Shown piece by piece: positions 17,190-24,409 of a DNA stretch of 38,150 nt; the first letter of the stretch is position 1, and every line of letters begins with the position of its first letter. The DNA comes from a virus, in the IMG/VR virus record IMGVR_UViG_3300006080_000006, positions 1-38,150 of that record; one strand, given 5' to 3'. Both the position numbers and the translations under genes were made by a program. Under the pieces are notes generated by a model. That model was not told the DNA's origin. It made no database searches and saw only the letters and a program-made list of their open reading frames with translations.

Positions 17190-18292
17190 TGGCCGTTACC
17201 GCAGTAACCAAGGTGTGGCCCCCGGCGAGAGGGGGTAGCGCCCCCACTTCCTCGACCAACATTGGCGACCTTAACGCTCCCGAATGGAAGGCTCCGTTTA
17301 CTGGAGCTTGGGGAACCCTCGCGGTTGGGACCGAGCAGGAGGTTATTCTTGGCTACCCCACTGCGTCTGGAACGGCTGGGTTCGTGTCTCTGCAATGCAC
17401 CGGAGACACAGACTCGTTTCAGCTTACGGAGGTCGAGGGCGAAGACATTGGTGCCCCCCAGACGTTTGCCGCGATGAAGAACGACCATGACTTTATGTAC
17501 ATCGCGTTCAAGGGAACTCCTGGGCCTTCCAACAGCACTATAAGCATCAAGATAGTCCCTATCTCTAACGGCGGCGTCGCCAGGACCATGACGATTGACG
17601 CCATTGACCATGAGGGCAACTCCGTAGGCACCCTTACTGCGTCCGCGACGCTAACCGGGCTGGTGGTAGTAAGCTCTCAAAGTGACTTTGTGTGGTCAAG
17701 TCGGCAAACCGCTGGAGTTAACGACCTTCAGTGGGCGACAGTAGTGAATCCGGGCGGCGCTGTTGCTGGAACCTATACAGGTCTGCATCGCGCTAACGGC
17801 GCAGGAAACGGTTGGAACAAGTTTATAAGGATAGATAAGGAAATAGTAGACGGTCTTGATGGATACCTTGAGTACACGACAACACCGTCAGCAGCCTGGG
17901 CCGCTCACTGGGTTTTAGGCATAACATATAAGACTACATTCGACGCTGCGTTCCCAACGCAAACGCCAGCGGGCTCGCTGCACCATAAGTGGGGCCATTG
18001 GAACTCGGGCGGTGGCAGCGTCAACGCCAACGACTGGGTTACTAATCCGAGCGGTACGTTGTTTACTGGTAGCTGGTTGACTCCAGCGCAGTCTCTGCGC
18101 ATCGAGTGGAATAGCAACGTTGTAACGTTCGTGGAAAGCACTGACAACTGGGCCTCAAAGAATGTCCTCTACACGTTTGTTGACCAGATAGACACAGCCG
18201 CAAACGGAAACCTCGTAGCCTACTTCACGTTCTATCTCAACTCCCTTACAGGAGTAATCGAAAACATTAAGCTTCGCGGAAACCTTGCGTAA
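17189..18292 (+). CDS. Structural protein with lectin-like C-terminal half
   Basis: A 367-residue protein. Residues 1-150 form a Ser/Thr/Gly-rich beta domain. Residues 155-367 contain aromatic-rich strands (DFVWSSRQ, WNKFIRIDKEIVDGLDG, LRIEWNSNVVTFVES, LVAYFTFYLNS) spaced like a concanavalin-type jelly roll, a fold used in phage appendages for binding carbohydrate. It sits just before the lysis genes and its TAA overlaps the next ATG. The carbohydrate-binding role is an inference from strand pattern. Confidence 0.55.
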   Translation: MAVTAVTKVWPPARGGSAPTSSTNIGDLNAPEWKAPFTGAWGTLAVGTEQEVILGYPTASGTAGFVSLQCTGDTDSFQLTEVEGEDIGAPQTFAAMKNDHDFMYIAFKGTPGPSNSTISIKIVPISNGGVARTMTIDAIDHEGNSVGTLTASATLTGLVVVSSQSDFVWSSRQTAGVNDLQWATVVNPGGAVAGTYTGLHRANGAGNGWNKFIRIDKEIVDGLDGYLEYTTTPSAAWAAHWVLGITYKTTFDAAFPTQTPAGSLHHKWGHWNSGGGSVNANDWVTNPSGTLFTGSWLTPAQSLRIEWNSNVVTFVESTDNWASKNVLYTFVDQIDTAANGNLVAYFTFYLNSLTGVIENIKLRGNLA

Positions 18293-18480
18293 TGGGCCTA
18301 TTCTTCCAGTATTGGCCTATCGCAGCGTCGGCAGCTACCGTACTCATAAGCGGCACGCTATATGCCGCGAAGATGTTTTTCATGCTGCAAACAGTTCTGA
18401 TGAAGCTGGATTCGGTAGAGAAGAACGTCGCCACCCACCAGCATGATGGTGATGGTCGAGTGGTGATTCCTGCTCGCTAA
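18292..18480 (+). CDS. Small single-span membrane protein, holin-type candidate
   Basis: A 62-residue protein with one hydrophobic helix (about residues 5-34, FFQYWPIAASAATVLISGT and onward) followed by a short amphipathic helix and a His-rich polar tail (HQHDGD). It lies directly upstream of the endolysin with a TAATG overlap, the usual position for a holin or an antiholin. A second multi-span membrane protein downstream could instead be the holin, so the division of labour is unclear. Confidence 0.6.
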   Translation: MGLFFQYWPIAASAATVLISGTLYAAKMFFMLQTVLMKLDSVEKNVATHQHDGDGRVVIPAR

Positions 18481-18878
18481 TGCCAACCTTCAGCCAGAGA
18501 AGCCTGGGACACTTGCACTCCTGCCACCCCGATCTGGTGGTGTTGTTCAAGGCTGTTATCAAACACTACGATTGCACGGTCCTTGAGGGACAGCGCACAG
18601 AGGAGCGGCAGCGCGAGCTTGTGCGGACCGGTAAGAGCAAGACCATGTTCAGCAAGCATCTAGCCGAGCCTCTATCGCTGGCCTGCGACGTGGTGCCATA
18701 TCCAGTTGAGTGGAATAGGCGCGGCCAAGAGAGGATGCGGCACTTCGCTGGCTTCGTTTTTGGCGTTGCGTCTCAACTCGGGATCAAGGATCTTCGTTGG
18801 GGCGGCGACTGGGATGGCGATTTCAACCTCAGGGACCAGTCCTTTATGGACCTCCCTCACTACGAGATAAACCGATGA
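18480..18878 (+). CDS. Endolysin, M15-family zinc peptidase
   Basis: A 132-residue enzyme of the L-alanoyl-D-glutamate / VanY-like peptidase family, which cuts the peptide stems of peptidoglycan. The family signature is clear: EGQRTEERQ near residues 36-44, SKH with His60, SLACDVVPYP with Asp70, RWGGDWD at 106-112 and LPHYEI with His127. His60, Asp70 and His127 would bind zinc and an Asp in the WGGDWD motif would be the catalytic acid. There is no signal peptide, so release depends on a holin. The length equals typical single-domain phage forms, and the stop overlaps the next ATG. Confidence 0.92.
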   Translation: MPTFSQRSLGHLHSCHPDLVVLFKAVIKHYDCTVLEGQRTEERQRELVRTGKSKTMFSKHLAEPLSLACDVVPYPVEWNRRGQERMRHFAGFVFGVASQLGIKDLRWGGDWDGDFNLRDQSFMDLPHYEINR

Positions 18879-19063
18879 CTATACGAGCAAGACAATCCCT
18901 AATTGCTGCTGCGATCCTCCTGCTCCTAGTGTGCATGGTAGCCATGCAGTGGAAGGGCTTCGGTGACGATGACGACCCCGTGGCTGTGCTCAGTGACGAC
19001 GACAGTTCAGACGACGACGACAGCGGCAAGTACAGCGACCCTCCCCCGGCGCCGACAAAGTGA
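18875..19063 (+). CDS. Small membrane protein with Asp-rich tail
   Basis: A 62-residue protein with ATGA overlap to the endolysin gene. It has a basic start, one hydrophobic helix at about residues 9-26, then a very acidic tail with three runs of Asp/Ser and a Pro-rich end (PPPAPTK). A Cys lies in the hydrophobic part but the residue before it is Val, so it is not a lipobox. Position in the lysis cassette suggests an accessory lysis, antiholin or spanin-like role. It is not recognised. Confidence 0.6.
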   Translation: MTIRARQSLIAAAILLLLVCMVAMQWKGFGDDDDPVAVLSDDDSSDDDDSGKYSDPPPAPTK

Positions 19064-19434
19064 CTGCGTCTGACTACCTGGAGCTGCTGGCTCGAGGCGC
19101 CGGCATCTCCATGGTGACATACGCAGTCATCGGCCAGGTGGTAAAGCCAGGGCTTAGGATGCTGGCTAAGTACCACTCTAAGCCGGTCGGCAAGCTGACA
19201 AAGGGTCAGGAGGAGTTTTACCGCTGGCTAACCCGCACCCTTTGTGTTGTTATCGGCGGCCTTCTCGGCTGTCTCCCGATCTGGCCCGAGTGGTTCCAAC
19301 TGAGCTGGGGGCCCCTTATCGGCTGCACCGCAGGCTCAATGTCTCCAGGTATATACGTTGCAGTTTCCAAGGCTCTTCCGGGGAGGCTCCGAAAGATCAT
19401 TTCCGGCGCTTCTGTTTCGGGGAGGGGTCAGTGA
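19060..19434 (+). CDS. Multi-span membrane protein, holin candidate
   Basis: A 124-residue protein starting at GTG 19060, overlapping the previous stop. Three hydrophobic segments are visible: residues 12-28, 59-80 (LCVVIGGLLGCLPIWPEW) and 83-103. The loop between the first two is basic and the C-terminus is basic (RLRKIISG). Three spans of this size match class I-like phage holins, which open the inner membrane for the endolysin. The holin call rests on topology and neighbourhood. Confidence 0.6.
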   Translation: MTASDYLELLARGAGISMVTYAVIGQVVKPGLRMLAKYHSKPVGKLTKGQEEFYRWLTRTLCVVIGGLLGCLPIWPEWFQLSWGPLIGCTAGSMSPGIYVAVSKALPGRLRKIISGASVSGRGQ

Positions 19435-19790
19435 GCGCCGCACTCATCAGCATGGCTGTTCTCTTGGCAGTAGCCTTGGTTGTTATTGGCGTTGTCGCGG
19501 CGAAGAACGAGAAGATCAGAACGAAGCTGGTTGGGGTCGGCCTTGGGATTGCCGGTGCCCTTGCTGCAGTCGTTGCAGTTCTCACGCTCAACAGGGAAAA
19601 GAATCGGGCCGATGAGGTTGCGTCCTCGACGAAGGAAGTGAAGGAGGGTCGAGAGTCCGCGAAAGAAGACGCCAGGGAGACCGAGAAGGAGCTCGACTCT
19701 GCGGTTGGTGAGGAGATCGACGCCCACGAGGTGGCTGCCAGCGAGCAGGAAGACCTCAAGGAAATGAAGCGGGAGCGACTCAAGTCGTGA
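19431..19790 (+). CDS. Membrane protein with C-terminal coiled coil, lysis region
   Basis: A 119-residue protein read from GTG 19431 (GTGA overlap with the previous stop). Two small-residue hydrophobic helices at about residues 3-23 and 32-52 are followed by a 65-residue highly charged helix rich in Glu, Lys and Ala, which should be a coiled coil. This layout resembles inner-membrane spanin-type proteins, but these usually have one span and the next gene looks like a complete spanin. A holin partner or regulator is equally possible. Confidence 0.55.
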   Translation: MSAALISMAVLLAVALVVIGVVAAKNEKIRTKLVGVGLGIAGALAAVVAVLTLNREKNRADEVASSTKEVKEGRESAKEDARETEKELDSAVGEEIDAHEVAASEQEDLKEMKRERLKS

Positions 19791-20329
19791 TTGCTCGCCT
19801 GCTAGTACTGGTCGCTATCACCTCGATGGGGTGCTCTCCCCTTCATTACGTGCGTAAAGACCCCATCATCCCGCCCAGTCCGCTCGAGGCGCCAGAGCTT
19901 ACCTATCCAACCATCGAGGACTTCGATTGCCCCAGGTACACGCTAACCCCATCCACAGGCGTGTGGAGCGATGGTGAGTGGGGGGACATCGGGGGGATGG
20001 TTGAGGTTGTCCTGCCTCGAGACAAGCACCCTGCGGTAGACCGCTACGGGAAGAGCAAGTGCCGACACATCATCCTCGCCCCAGGCTGGTGGGTGACTGC
20101 TAGGGAGGCGAGGGACAGGTATCCGTTGGTGCGAAAGCAGCTCGGGCTGTGGCAGGACTACTCGACTCGAGCGGCAGATCGTCACCAGAAAGAATCGGAA
20201 GAAATTGCTAAGTTGGTTAACATGGCGCGGAAGCGTCAAATCGAGGTAGCCTTTGTTGGTGTTGGTGCGGGCTTTGGGGCCGGCGCTATCACTGTTACAA
20301 TCCTGGCGTTGCTGCTTTCTGGGAGATAG
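19787..20329 (+). CDS. Unimolecular spanin (u-spanin) candidate lipoprotein
   Basis: A 180-residue protein starting at GTG 19787, overlapping the previous stop. It begins with a signal peptide and a lipobox-like ITSMGC that would place Cys16 as the acylated residue in the outer membrane. It ends with one hydrophobic helix (residues 154-176, VGAGFGAGAITVTILALLL) that would sit in the inner membrane. An outer-membrane lipid anchor joined to a C-terminal membrane span in one chain is the design of T1 gp11, a u-spanin that joins the two membranes in the last step of lysis. The periplasmic part is longer than in T1, with a helical stretch just before the span. Confidence 0.7.
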   Translation: MIARLLVLVAITSMGCSPLHYVRKDPIIPPSPLEAPELTYPTIEDFDCPRYTLTPSTGVWSDGEWGDIGGMVEVVLPRDKHPAVDRYGKSKCRHIILAPGWWVTAREARDRYPLVRKQLGLWQDYSTRAADRHQKESEEIAKLVNMARKRQIEVAFVGVGAGFGAGAITVTILALLLSGR

Positions 20330-20331
20330 TC

Positions 20332-20451
20332 GTGCCGTATCACACAAAGAAGCCCGCCAAGAAGACGGCCCCAAAGAAGGCTGGCCTCAGGGGCAATGGC
20401 AAGAAGAAGAAGAAGACGGTCGCTCACGGGACCAGGACACGGAGTAGGTAA
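20332..20451 (+). CDS. Very small, highly basic protein
   Basis: A 39-codon frame from GTG 20332 to TAA 20449-20451, which overlaps the next ATG. Roughly 40 percent of residues are Lys or Arg, including a run of five Lys, and there are no acidic residues. Placement between stop 20329 and start 20451 with a 1-base stop/start overlap supports a real gene rather than spacer. The composition suggests nucleic-acid or membrane-surface binding, for instance a packaged DNA-condensing peptide. There is no recognised family. Confidence 0.55.
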   Translation: MPYHTKKPAKKTAPKKAGLRGNGKKKKKTVAHGTRTRSR

Positions 20452-20828
20452 TGGCAGCAACAGCAACTACAGCATCAATCGCAGATCCGTTAGCGAACAC
20501 TCTATACACGGTAACGGAGTCGTCCACGAAGGTGGCTCCCGTGGCACTGGACGCAGACGGCGGCACCCTCTACGCCGTTGAGATCGACAACACAGCAAAC
20601 TCTGCCGTTGCATATCTTCACCTGTACAACATCGCTGTCGGAAGCGTGCTCATCGGCACAACCGATGAGCACTTCACGTTCATGGCCCCCGCCGGCCAGA
20701 GAATCACTTACGCATGTCCTGGCGGGCACATCTACACGACCGCCCTCACTGCGGGAATCGTCTCTTCTCCTGGCGGCGCTGTAGGGCCTAGCGCTTCCGT
20801 CACCGCATACGTCCTCGTCGAAAACTAA
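20451..20828 (+). CDS. Small beta-rich structural protein, tandem paralog A
   Basis: A 125-residue protein with Thr/Ala/Val-rich beta pattern. The central part (GGTLYAVEIDNTANSAVAYL, then a GTTDEHFTFMAP segment) lines up with the next gene (SATVYGIDINNT, then GTTDPDILIPVA), so the two are diverged duplicates. Its position after the lysis genes suggests late expression with the virion set, perhaps as a decoration or fibre-tip protein. Confidence 0.65.
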   Translation: MAATATTASIADPLANTLYTVTESSTKVAPVALDADGGTLYAVEIDNTANSAVAYLHLYNIAVGSVLIGTTDEHFTFMAPAGQRITYACPGGHIYTTALTAGIVSSPGGAVGPSASVTAYVLVEN

Positions 20829-20837
20829 GGAGTAGAG

Positions 20838-21209
20838 ATGGCAACCGCAAGCAAGGACAGCACTGGATCTGGAAGCAAGCTATCTACTCGCCTTATCGAG
20901 ATTACCGACCTCGAGGGAACCGGCCTGTCAGACGTGACCAGTGGCTCGGCAACCGTATACGGAATCGACATCAACAACACCCTAGGCGCCATCACCTACG
21001 TTCGCCTGTACGACAGCGGGGCTCCCACCTACGGAACAACAGACCCTGACATACTGATCCCTGTGGCGGCGAGCACACGGTCGTCTTGGATCATCGCCCA
21101 AGGGCTTTCGTTCGGCACCGGGGTGTCCCTGCACGCACACAGCGACGACGGTCCCGGTGACATCGGGGCGCTTAGCGCGGGACCGACTGTTCTCATGGTT
21201 GTCGCATAA
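20838..21209 (+). CDS. Small beta-rich structural protein, tandem paralog B
   Basis: A 123-residue protein with an AAGGAG site in the short gap before ATG 20838. It has the same strand order as paralog A, including the IDINNT, YVRLYDSG and GTTDPD positions. It is the last gene of the rightward late block; a strong terminator begins within five bases of its stop. Confidence 0.65.
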   Translation: MATASKDSTGSGSKLSTRLIEITDLEGTGLSDVTSGSATVYGIDINNTLGAITYVRLYDSGAPTYGTTDPDILIPVAASTRSSWIIAQGLSFGTGVSLHAHSDDGPGDIGALSAGPTVLMVVA

Positions 21210-21213
21210 AAGA

Positions 21214-21244
21214 AAAGCCCCTGGTGGCTTAAACCAGAGGCTTT
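21214..21244. terminator. Bidirectional Rho-independent terminator
   Basis: A 12-bp stem with one mismatch (21214-21225 with 21233-21244) around a 7-base loop, flanked by CTTTCTTT on the + strand and CTTTTCTTTT on the - strand. It separates the rightward late block from the leftward recombination block. Confidence 0.88.
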
Positions 21245-21302
21245 CTTTAGGACCGGGCGATGGGGGTCAGGCCGGCCCTGAGTCAGAGAGGCCCTGATTA
21301 AA

Positions 21303-21587
21303 TCAGGACTCCGCCCTTGGGTCAATAAGACAAACGTGTTTCGCTACGGCGGCCATGGCTCTGTCGAGCTCGACCTCGTATGCAATCTTGTCTTCGATTT
21401 CGTCGAACGTCACCTCTCCACGAATCACCGACTTCGGTGACTTAGAGAACTCGTTCACTGCATACCGAAACGCAGCGTCAGAGTCGTCTCCAATGCCCAG
21501 CATCGGCACCGAAAACAGGAACAGCTTCACCGTATGGTCGTCTTTAACGTCCTTCATGGCTGACTCAAGTATTCCTGAAGTCTTCAT
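21303..21587 (-). CDS. Hypothetical acidic protein, end of recombination operon
   Basis: A 94-residue protein whose ATG overlaps the stop of the resolvase gene. It is mostly helical, with Asp/Glu-rich segments (SAMKDVKDDHT, EVTFDEIEDKIAYEVELDRA) and no Cys-rich or catalytic motif. It is unrecognised; co-transcription with resolvase and SSB-like genes suggests a role in DNA metabolism. Confidence 0.6.
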   Translation of the reverse strand: MKTSGILESAMKDVKDDHTVKLFLFSVPMLGIGDDSDAAFRYAVNEFSKSPKSVIRGEVTFDEIEDKIAYEVELDRAMAAVAKHVCLIDPRAES

Positions 21588-22087
21588 CCTCGTCTCCCTC
21601 CTAAGATTCTCCTACAGTACTCAGCGATGCACGCAGCGTCTGCGATGTTGTCGTCTGGCTTAGTCTTCCGGCCTGGCGTCAGGTCTAGCGCCGGGAGCAA
21701 CCTCCTCGCAGCTGCAATCGCTCGGGGCTTAGGCTCTCCTGAACCAGGGCATACCTCCTTCTGCCAGGTCTTCGGGTGGACGATGTCGTACCTGCAGCTC
21801 AGGCCGCACAGGAGTCCTTCCAGTCGCCCCCAGTTGCGCCCCATGGTGATAGCGCTGACAGCACCCATCTTAGGGGCTGGACGGCTTCCTAGGGCCTCCA
21901 GGGCCACCGAGAGGGAGTCTATGGTGCATCCCTCTTCTTCACACTGTTGCTCGAGCCAGGTGGTAAGAGCCTTCAGGTCGATGTCTTTACCGACGATGGG
22001 AAGCTTGGTAGCGGAAACAAGACTGCCGTCCCTCCGAAGAAGAACGGCAGCCCCTTGTTTCCCCGGATCAATTCCGAGATACAGCAT
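21584..22087 (-). CDS. RuvC-like Holliday junction resolvase
   Basis: A 167-residue protein with the RNase H-fold resolvase pattern: LGIDPGKQGA with Asp7, VALEAL with Glu64, a WQKEV segment near 108-112, and DDNIADAACIAEY giving Asp146, Asp147 and Asp150. These four acidic positions bind the metal ions that cut branched DNA. RuvC-type phage resolvases clear replication junctions before packaging. It sits in a leftward operon with SSB-like, RecA-like and nuclease genes. It could be called RuvC-family endonuclease with good certainty; exact substrate is unknown. Confidence 0.82.
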   Translation of the reverse strand: MLYLGIDPGKQGAAVLLRRDGSLVSATKLPIVGKDIDLKALTTWLEQQCEEEGCTIDSLSVALEALGSRPAPKMGAVSAITMGRNWGRLEGLLCGLSCRYDIVHPKTWQKEVCPGSGEPKPRAIAAARRLLPALDLTPGRKTKPDDNIADAACIAEYCRRILGGRRG

Positions 22088-22089
22088 GT

Positions 22090-22584
22090 CTAAAACGGGA
22101 TTTCATCATCGGCCACAGCAACGTCGTTGCTAAGGGCTTCGTTGAAGTAGAACTGGTCATACCCGTTTCTGTTCACGGACTTACGCATCTTCACACGCTT
22201 GCCCACAACATCAGCCTGGATGCTGCCGGCCCGGTTCTCTTCCGGGTTGTATATCGCGTCCATGGGGGGAAGGTTCCCCAGCATGAGCATCAGGTCCGAC
22301 GCGAGGATCTTGAGACCCACGTCAGAAGCGGCTTGGAACTTCTCAACAAAGCCACCCTTCATGAGGCCTTCGTCAACCTCCATACCCCACTTGTAGTAGG
22401 TCTTTCCGTCGTCAGTGACCCAGTAGTTGAAGAAGAGAACCCGAACGGAGTAGTCGCCGTTCTCGAGGTCTGCAACCTCCCTCCGCTTCGACAACTCGCC
22501 CGAGTCGCCTCCGCCACCCTTGGGCTTAAAGTCCTCCGCGTTGAAGGTGTCCCAGATGTCTTGTGCTTCTTTCATTGAACCCAT
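22090..22584 (-). CDS. Phage single-stranded DNA-binding protein (DUF669/SSB-like)
   Basis: A 164-residue protein with GAGAGGA about seven bases before ATG 22584. The body has beta strands (GDYSVRVLFFNYWV, TYYKWGMEVD) and ends with the acidic tip DDEIPF, the SSB-type tail that recruits partner proteins. Genes of this type commonly accompany Sak4-like ATPases and phage resolvases, as here. It should coat single-stranded DNA during replication and recombination. Confidence 0.75.
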   Translation of the reverse strand: MGSMKEAQDIWDTFNAEDFKPKGGGGDSGELSKRREVADLENGDYSVRVLFFNYWVTDDGKTYYKWGMEVDEGLMKGGFVEKFQAASDVGLKILASDLMLMLGNLPPMDAIYNPEENRAGSIQADVVGKRVKMRKSVNRNGYDQFYFNEALSNDVAVADDEIPF

Positions 22585-22596
22585 TTGTCAGTCCTC

Positions 22597-23328
22597 TCAG
22601 TTAGTGGGTTTGTCTTGCTTGAAGCTGGCGTCAAATGCAGCAGCAAGCGCTTTGTAATTCAGTTCTAGGAGGTCTGGCATAGGGTTAGCCAGTGTTCCCC
22701 TCGCACCGCACTCTACGTGCTGGTTGCTGTTCTTATAGGGCAGGGTTCGGATGTGTCTTTCCGCATCCTCCCCCAGCTCGACTCGCAAGATGAAGTCGAC
22801 TGCACCATGCAGCACCTTCCTTGCGCTGCCAGGGAGGGCTGACGTGATCGTTGCCGCCCCGGTTCGCCCGCCGTTGTCGTTTACCTCCATCTCCTTGCGC
22901 TCGTGGCTGATGAACACGACGGTCATGTCCATCTTGCGGAGCGTGGCGATTGCGTTCGTCAGCTTGCGGCGAGCTATCTTGTAGCCCTTGCCAAAGCCAG
23001 GGTCCCCAAGGTCCACCCAACCGTTCTCCGAGCAGACATCGTCCACCAGGAACTCGTACAGGTTGTCTATGGTGTCGACCACCAGGGTCTTCCACTTGTG
23101 GTCTTCGTTGAGCAGCGCCTTCACGGCGTTACGGAAGTCCGACCAGGAATTGATCGGCATCTCGGCAGCCTCCATTGCGGCTGTGCCTGGCTCAGTAGCG
23201 AGGAACAGCGCGTCAGGAAACTGGTTGGCGAGCGTGGTCTTGCCGACCTTCGGCTCTCCGAAGAACAGCCAGACGTAGTCACTCATGTTTGTCAGTGGTT
23301 TGTGTTTTTCAGTTGGCACGATTCCCAT
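22597..23328 (-). CDS. RecA-like single-strand annealing ATPase (Sak4 / AAA_24 type)
   Basis: A 243-residue ATPase. ATG 23328 has an AGGAGGAGG site just upstream and is preferred to the longer frame beginning at 23418. Walker A is GEPKVGKTT (residues 24-32), Walker B is TLVVDTIDN (near 76-84) and a FISHE segment follows. The family couples ATP to annealing of single-stranded DNA with the phage SSB encoded next door. The C-terminus (about 60 residues) is helical. Confidence 0.8.
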   Translation of the reverse strand: MGIVPTEKHKPLTNMSDYVWLFFGEPKVGKTTLANQFPDALFLATEPGTAAMEAAEMPINSWSDFRNAVKALLNEDHKWKTLVVDTIDNLYEFLVDDVCSENGWVDLGDPGFGKGYKIARRKLTNAIATLRKMDMTVVFISHERKEMEVNDNGGRTGAATITSALPGSARKVLHGAVDFILRVELGEDAERHIRTLPYKNSNQHVECGARGTLANPMPDLLELNYKALAAAFDASFKQDKPTN

Positions 23329-23338
23329 GCCTCCTCCT

Positions 23339-24211
23339 TTAAGTGGCACCCAGTTCAGGGTGTGGGTTGTCGATAACCCGGTAAGCGTCTTTGGTAACGG
23401 CTTTGCAGCACAGGTCAAGGAAGGCGCACCTTCCGAACCTGCCTACGCAGCTCTCGGTGTTGCGGACTGGTAGCCCGCCGCTCTGTGTGTGGAGAATCCT
23501 CTTGTGGATCTCCCAAGCCTCCTTTCTCCAGAGGTCCATCTCGGCCTCTGTTCTGGTGATGATTTCTCGGAAGAAGTAGAACTCAGGCCTCTTGGCGTAG
23601 TCCTCTTCCATCCTCTTGAGGTAGTCAGCGACTGTGTCGTTCTTCCTTCGCTTCATTGTTGGCTTGCGAAGGATTGTGTAGATCATCTGCCTCATGAGTC
23701 TCTTGAGCCTGATTGACGCCGCCTCGAGCATGGCGGACACCTGGAAGTCCACGTCCAGCCTGTCCATGTAGCTTGCGTCCACCCGGCTGGAGCTCTTGTG
23801 TTCCCAGACATAGCGGTCACACAGGCCGTCCATGACCCCCGCATAGGAGTGCATCGTCGACGACCTCCCCGTGGCAGGGTTCTTGAGGTTCAAAGAGAAC
23901 TCGACCTCTGCTTGGTCGGGCCATTCGTTCCACATCTCAAGGGCGCCGCGAACCATGATTTCGACAATGCCGGCGGAGACCTGAGCTGCCTCGATGTCCT
24001 CACGAAGAATGAGCCCCTTTGAGTTTCCTTCGATGTGAAGCCTTGCTGCCTTTGGGTCCTTGTGCTGCAGCCCCAGGTGAATCGCTGTTCCCATCTCCAG
24101 GTTGGTGCTTTGGAGCCGGGGCCTCAGTAGTTCCAGGTACTTGAACTTGTGCAGCTGTTCGCACCGGCTGAACGTCACCATTTCCGATTGCGTGATTGCT
24201 CTCTTTGTCAT
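23339..24211 (-). CDS. PD-(D/E)XK nuclease of Cas4/RecB type with Fe-S cysteines
   Basis: A 290-residue exonuclease candidate from ATG 24211, with GGGAG upstream. Features are SRCEQLHKFKY with Cys17, GTAIHLGL with His45, GVMDGL with Asp128 and WEHKSSS with Glu137 and Lys139, then a QVSAM motif. Three Cys near the C-terminus (255, 262, 268) with Cys17 would hold an iron-sulphur cluster, as in Cas4 and AddB-type nucleases. It probably makes single-stranded ends for the annealing ATPase. Its first 212 bases overlap a zinc-ribbon frame. Confidence 0.82.
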   Translation of the reverse strand: MTKRAITQSEMVTFSRCEQLHKFKYLELLRPRLQSTNLEMGTAIHLGLQHKDPKAARLHIEGNSKGLILREDIEAAQVSAGIVEIMVRGALEMWNEWPDQAEVEFSLNLKNPATGRSSTMHSYAGVMDGLCDRYVWEHKSSSRVDASYMDRLDVDFQVSAMLEAASIRLKRLMRQMIYTILRKPTMKRRKNDTVADYLKRMEEDYAKRPEFYFFREIITRTEAEMDLWRKEAWEIHKRILHTQSGGLPVRNTESCVGRFGRCAFLDLCCKAVTKDAYRVIDNPHPELGAT

Positions 24212-24335
24212 ACAAACTCTCCCATCCTTCAGCGAGCAAGTGGTCAGCCCCGCAATAGTCGCAGGTGAAGCTTCCATTCATCCGAATGGACACCGCTTCG
24301 TGGTCACAAAACTCGCAACAAATCGCCTCTTCCAT
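24000..24335 (-). CDS. Zinc-ribbon protein, overlapping the nuclease gene
   Basis: A 111-residue frame from ATG 24335, which has AAGGAG seven bases upstream and is the first gene after the leftward promoter. Residues 6-28 form a zinc ribbon (CEFCDHE and CDYCGAD). The C-terminal 70 residues are Gly/Pro/Ala-rich and come from the region that also encodes the nuclease N-terminus in another frame. The zinc part is convincing; the tail may simply be an out-of-frame extension. A small regulator or DNA-binding role is likely. Confidence 0.5.
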   Translation of the reverse strand: MEEAICCEFCDHEAVSIRMNGSFTCDYCGADHLLAEGWESLYDKESNHAIGNGDVQPVRTAAQVQVPGTTEAPAPKHQPGDGNSDSPGAAAQGPKGSKASHRRKLKGAHSS

Positions 24336-24365
24336 GGCGGGTCTCCTTCCAAGAGAGCCGTCAGG

Positions 24366-24394
24366 ATAATACATGTGCAGTTTAATTTGGTCAA
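24366..24394 (-). promoter_or_regulatory. Sigma70-type promoter for the leftward recombination operon
   Basis: Read on the - strand: -35 TTGACC (24389-24394), a 17-base spacer and -10 TATTAT (24366-24371). Transcription would start near 24358, just before the zinc-ribbon gene. It is near consensus and in the correct divergent gap. Confidence 0.78.
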
Positions 24395-24409
24395 CTAGTT
24401 GTAATACAT
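24367..24409. promoter_or_regulatory. Operator-like palindrome and direct repeats in divergent gap
   Basis: A perfect palindrome CAACTAGTTG (24392-24401) overlaps the -35 box of the leftward promoter. TAATACATGTGCA (24367) and TAATACATCTGTA (24402) form a direct repeat 35 bases apart flanking it. The adjacent Cro/CI-type regulator is the obvious candidate binder. No clear rightward promoter could be fixed. Confidence 0.5.

Noticed and set aside
18875-19063. Lipoprotein signal in the Asp-rich small protein
   Set aside because: The residue before Cys is Val, which does not fit a lipobox.
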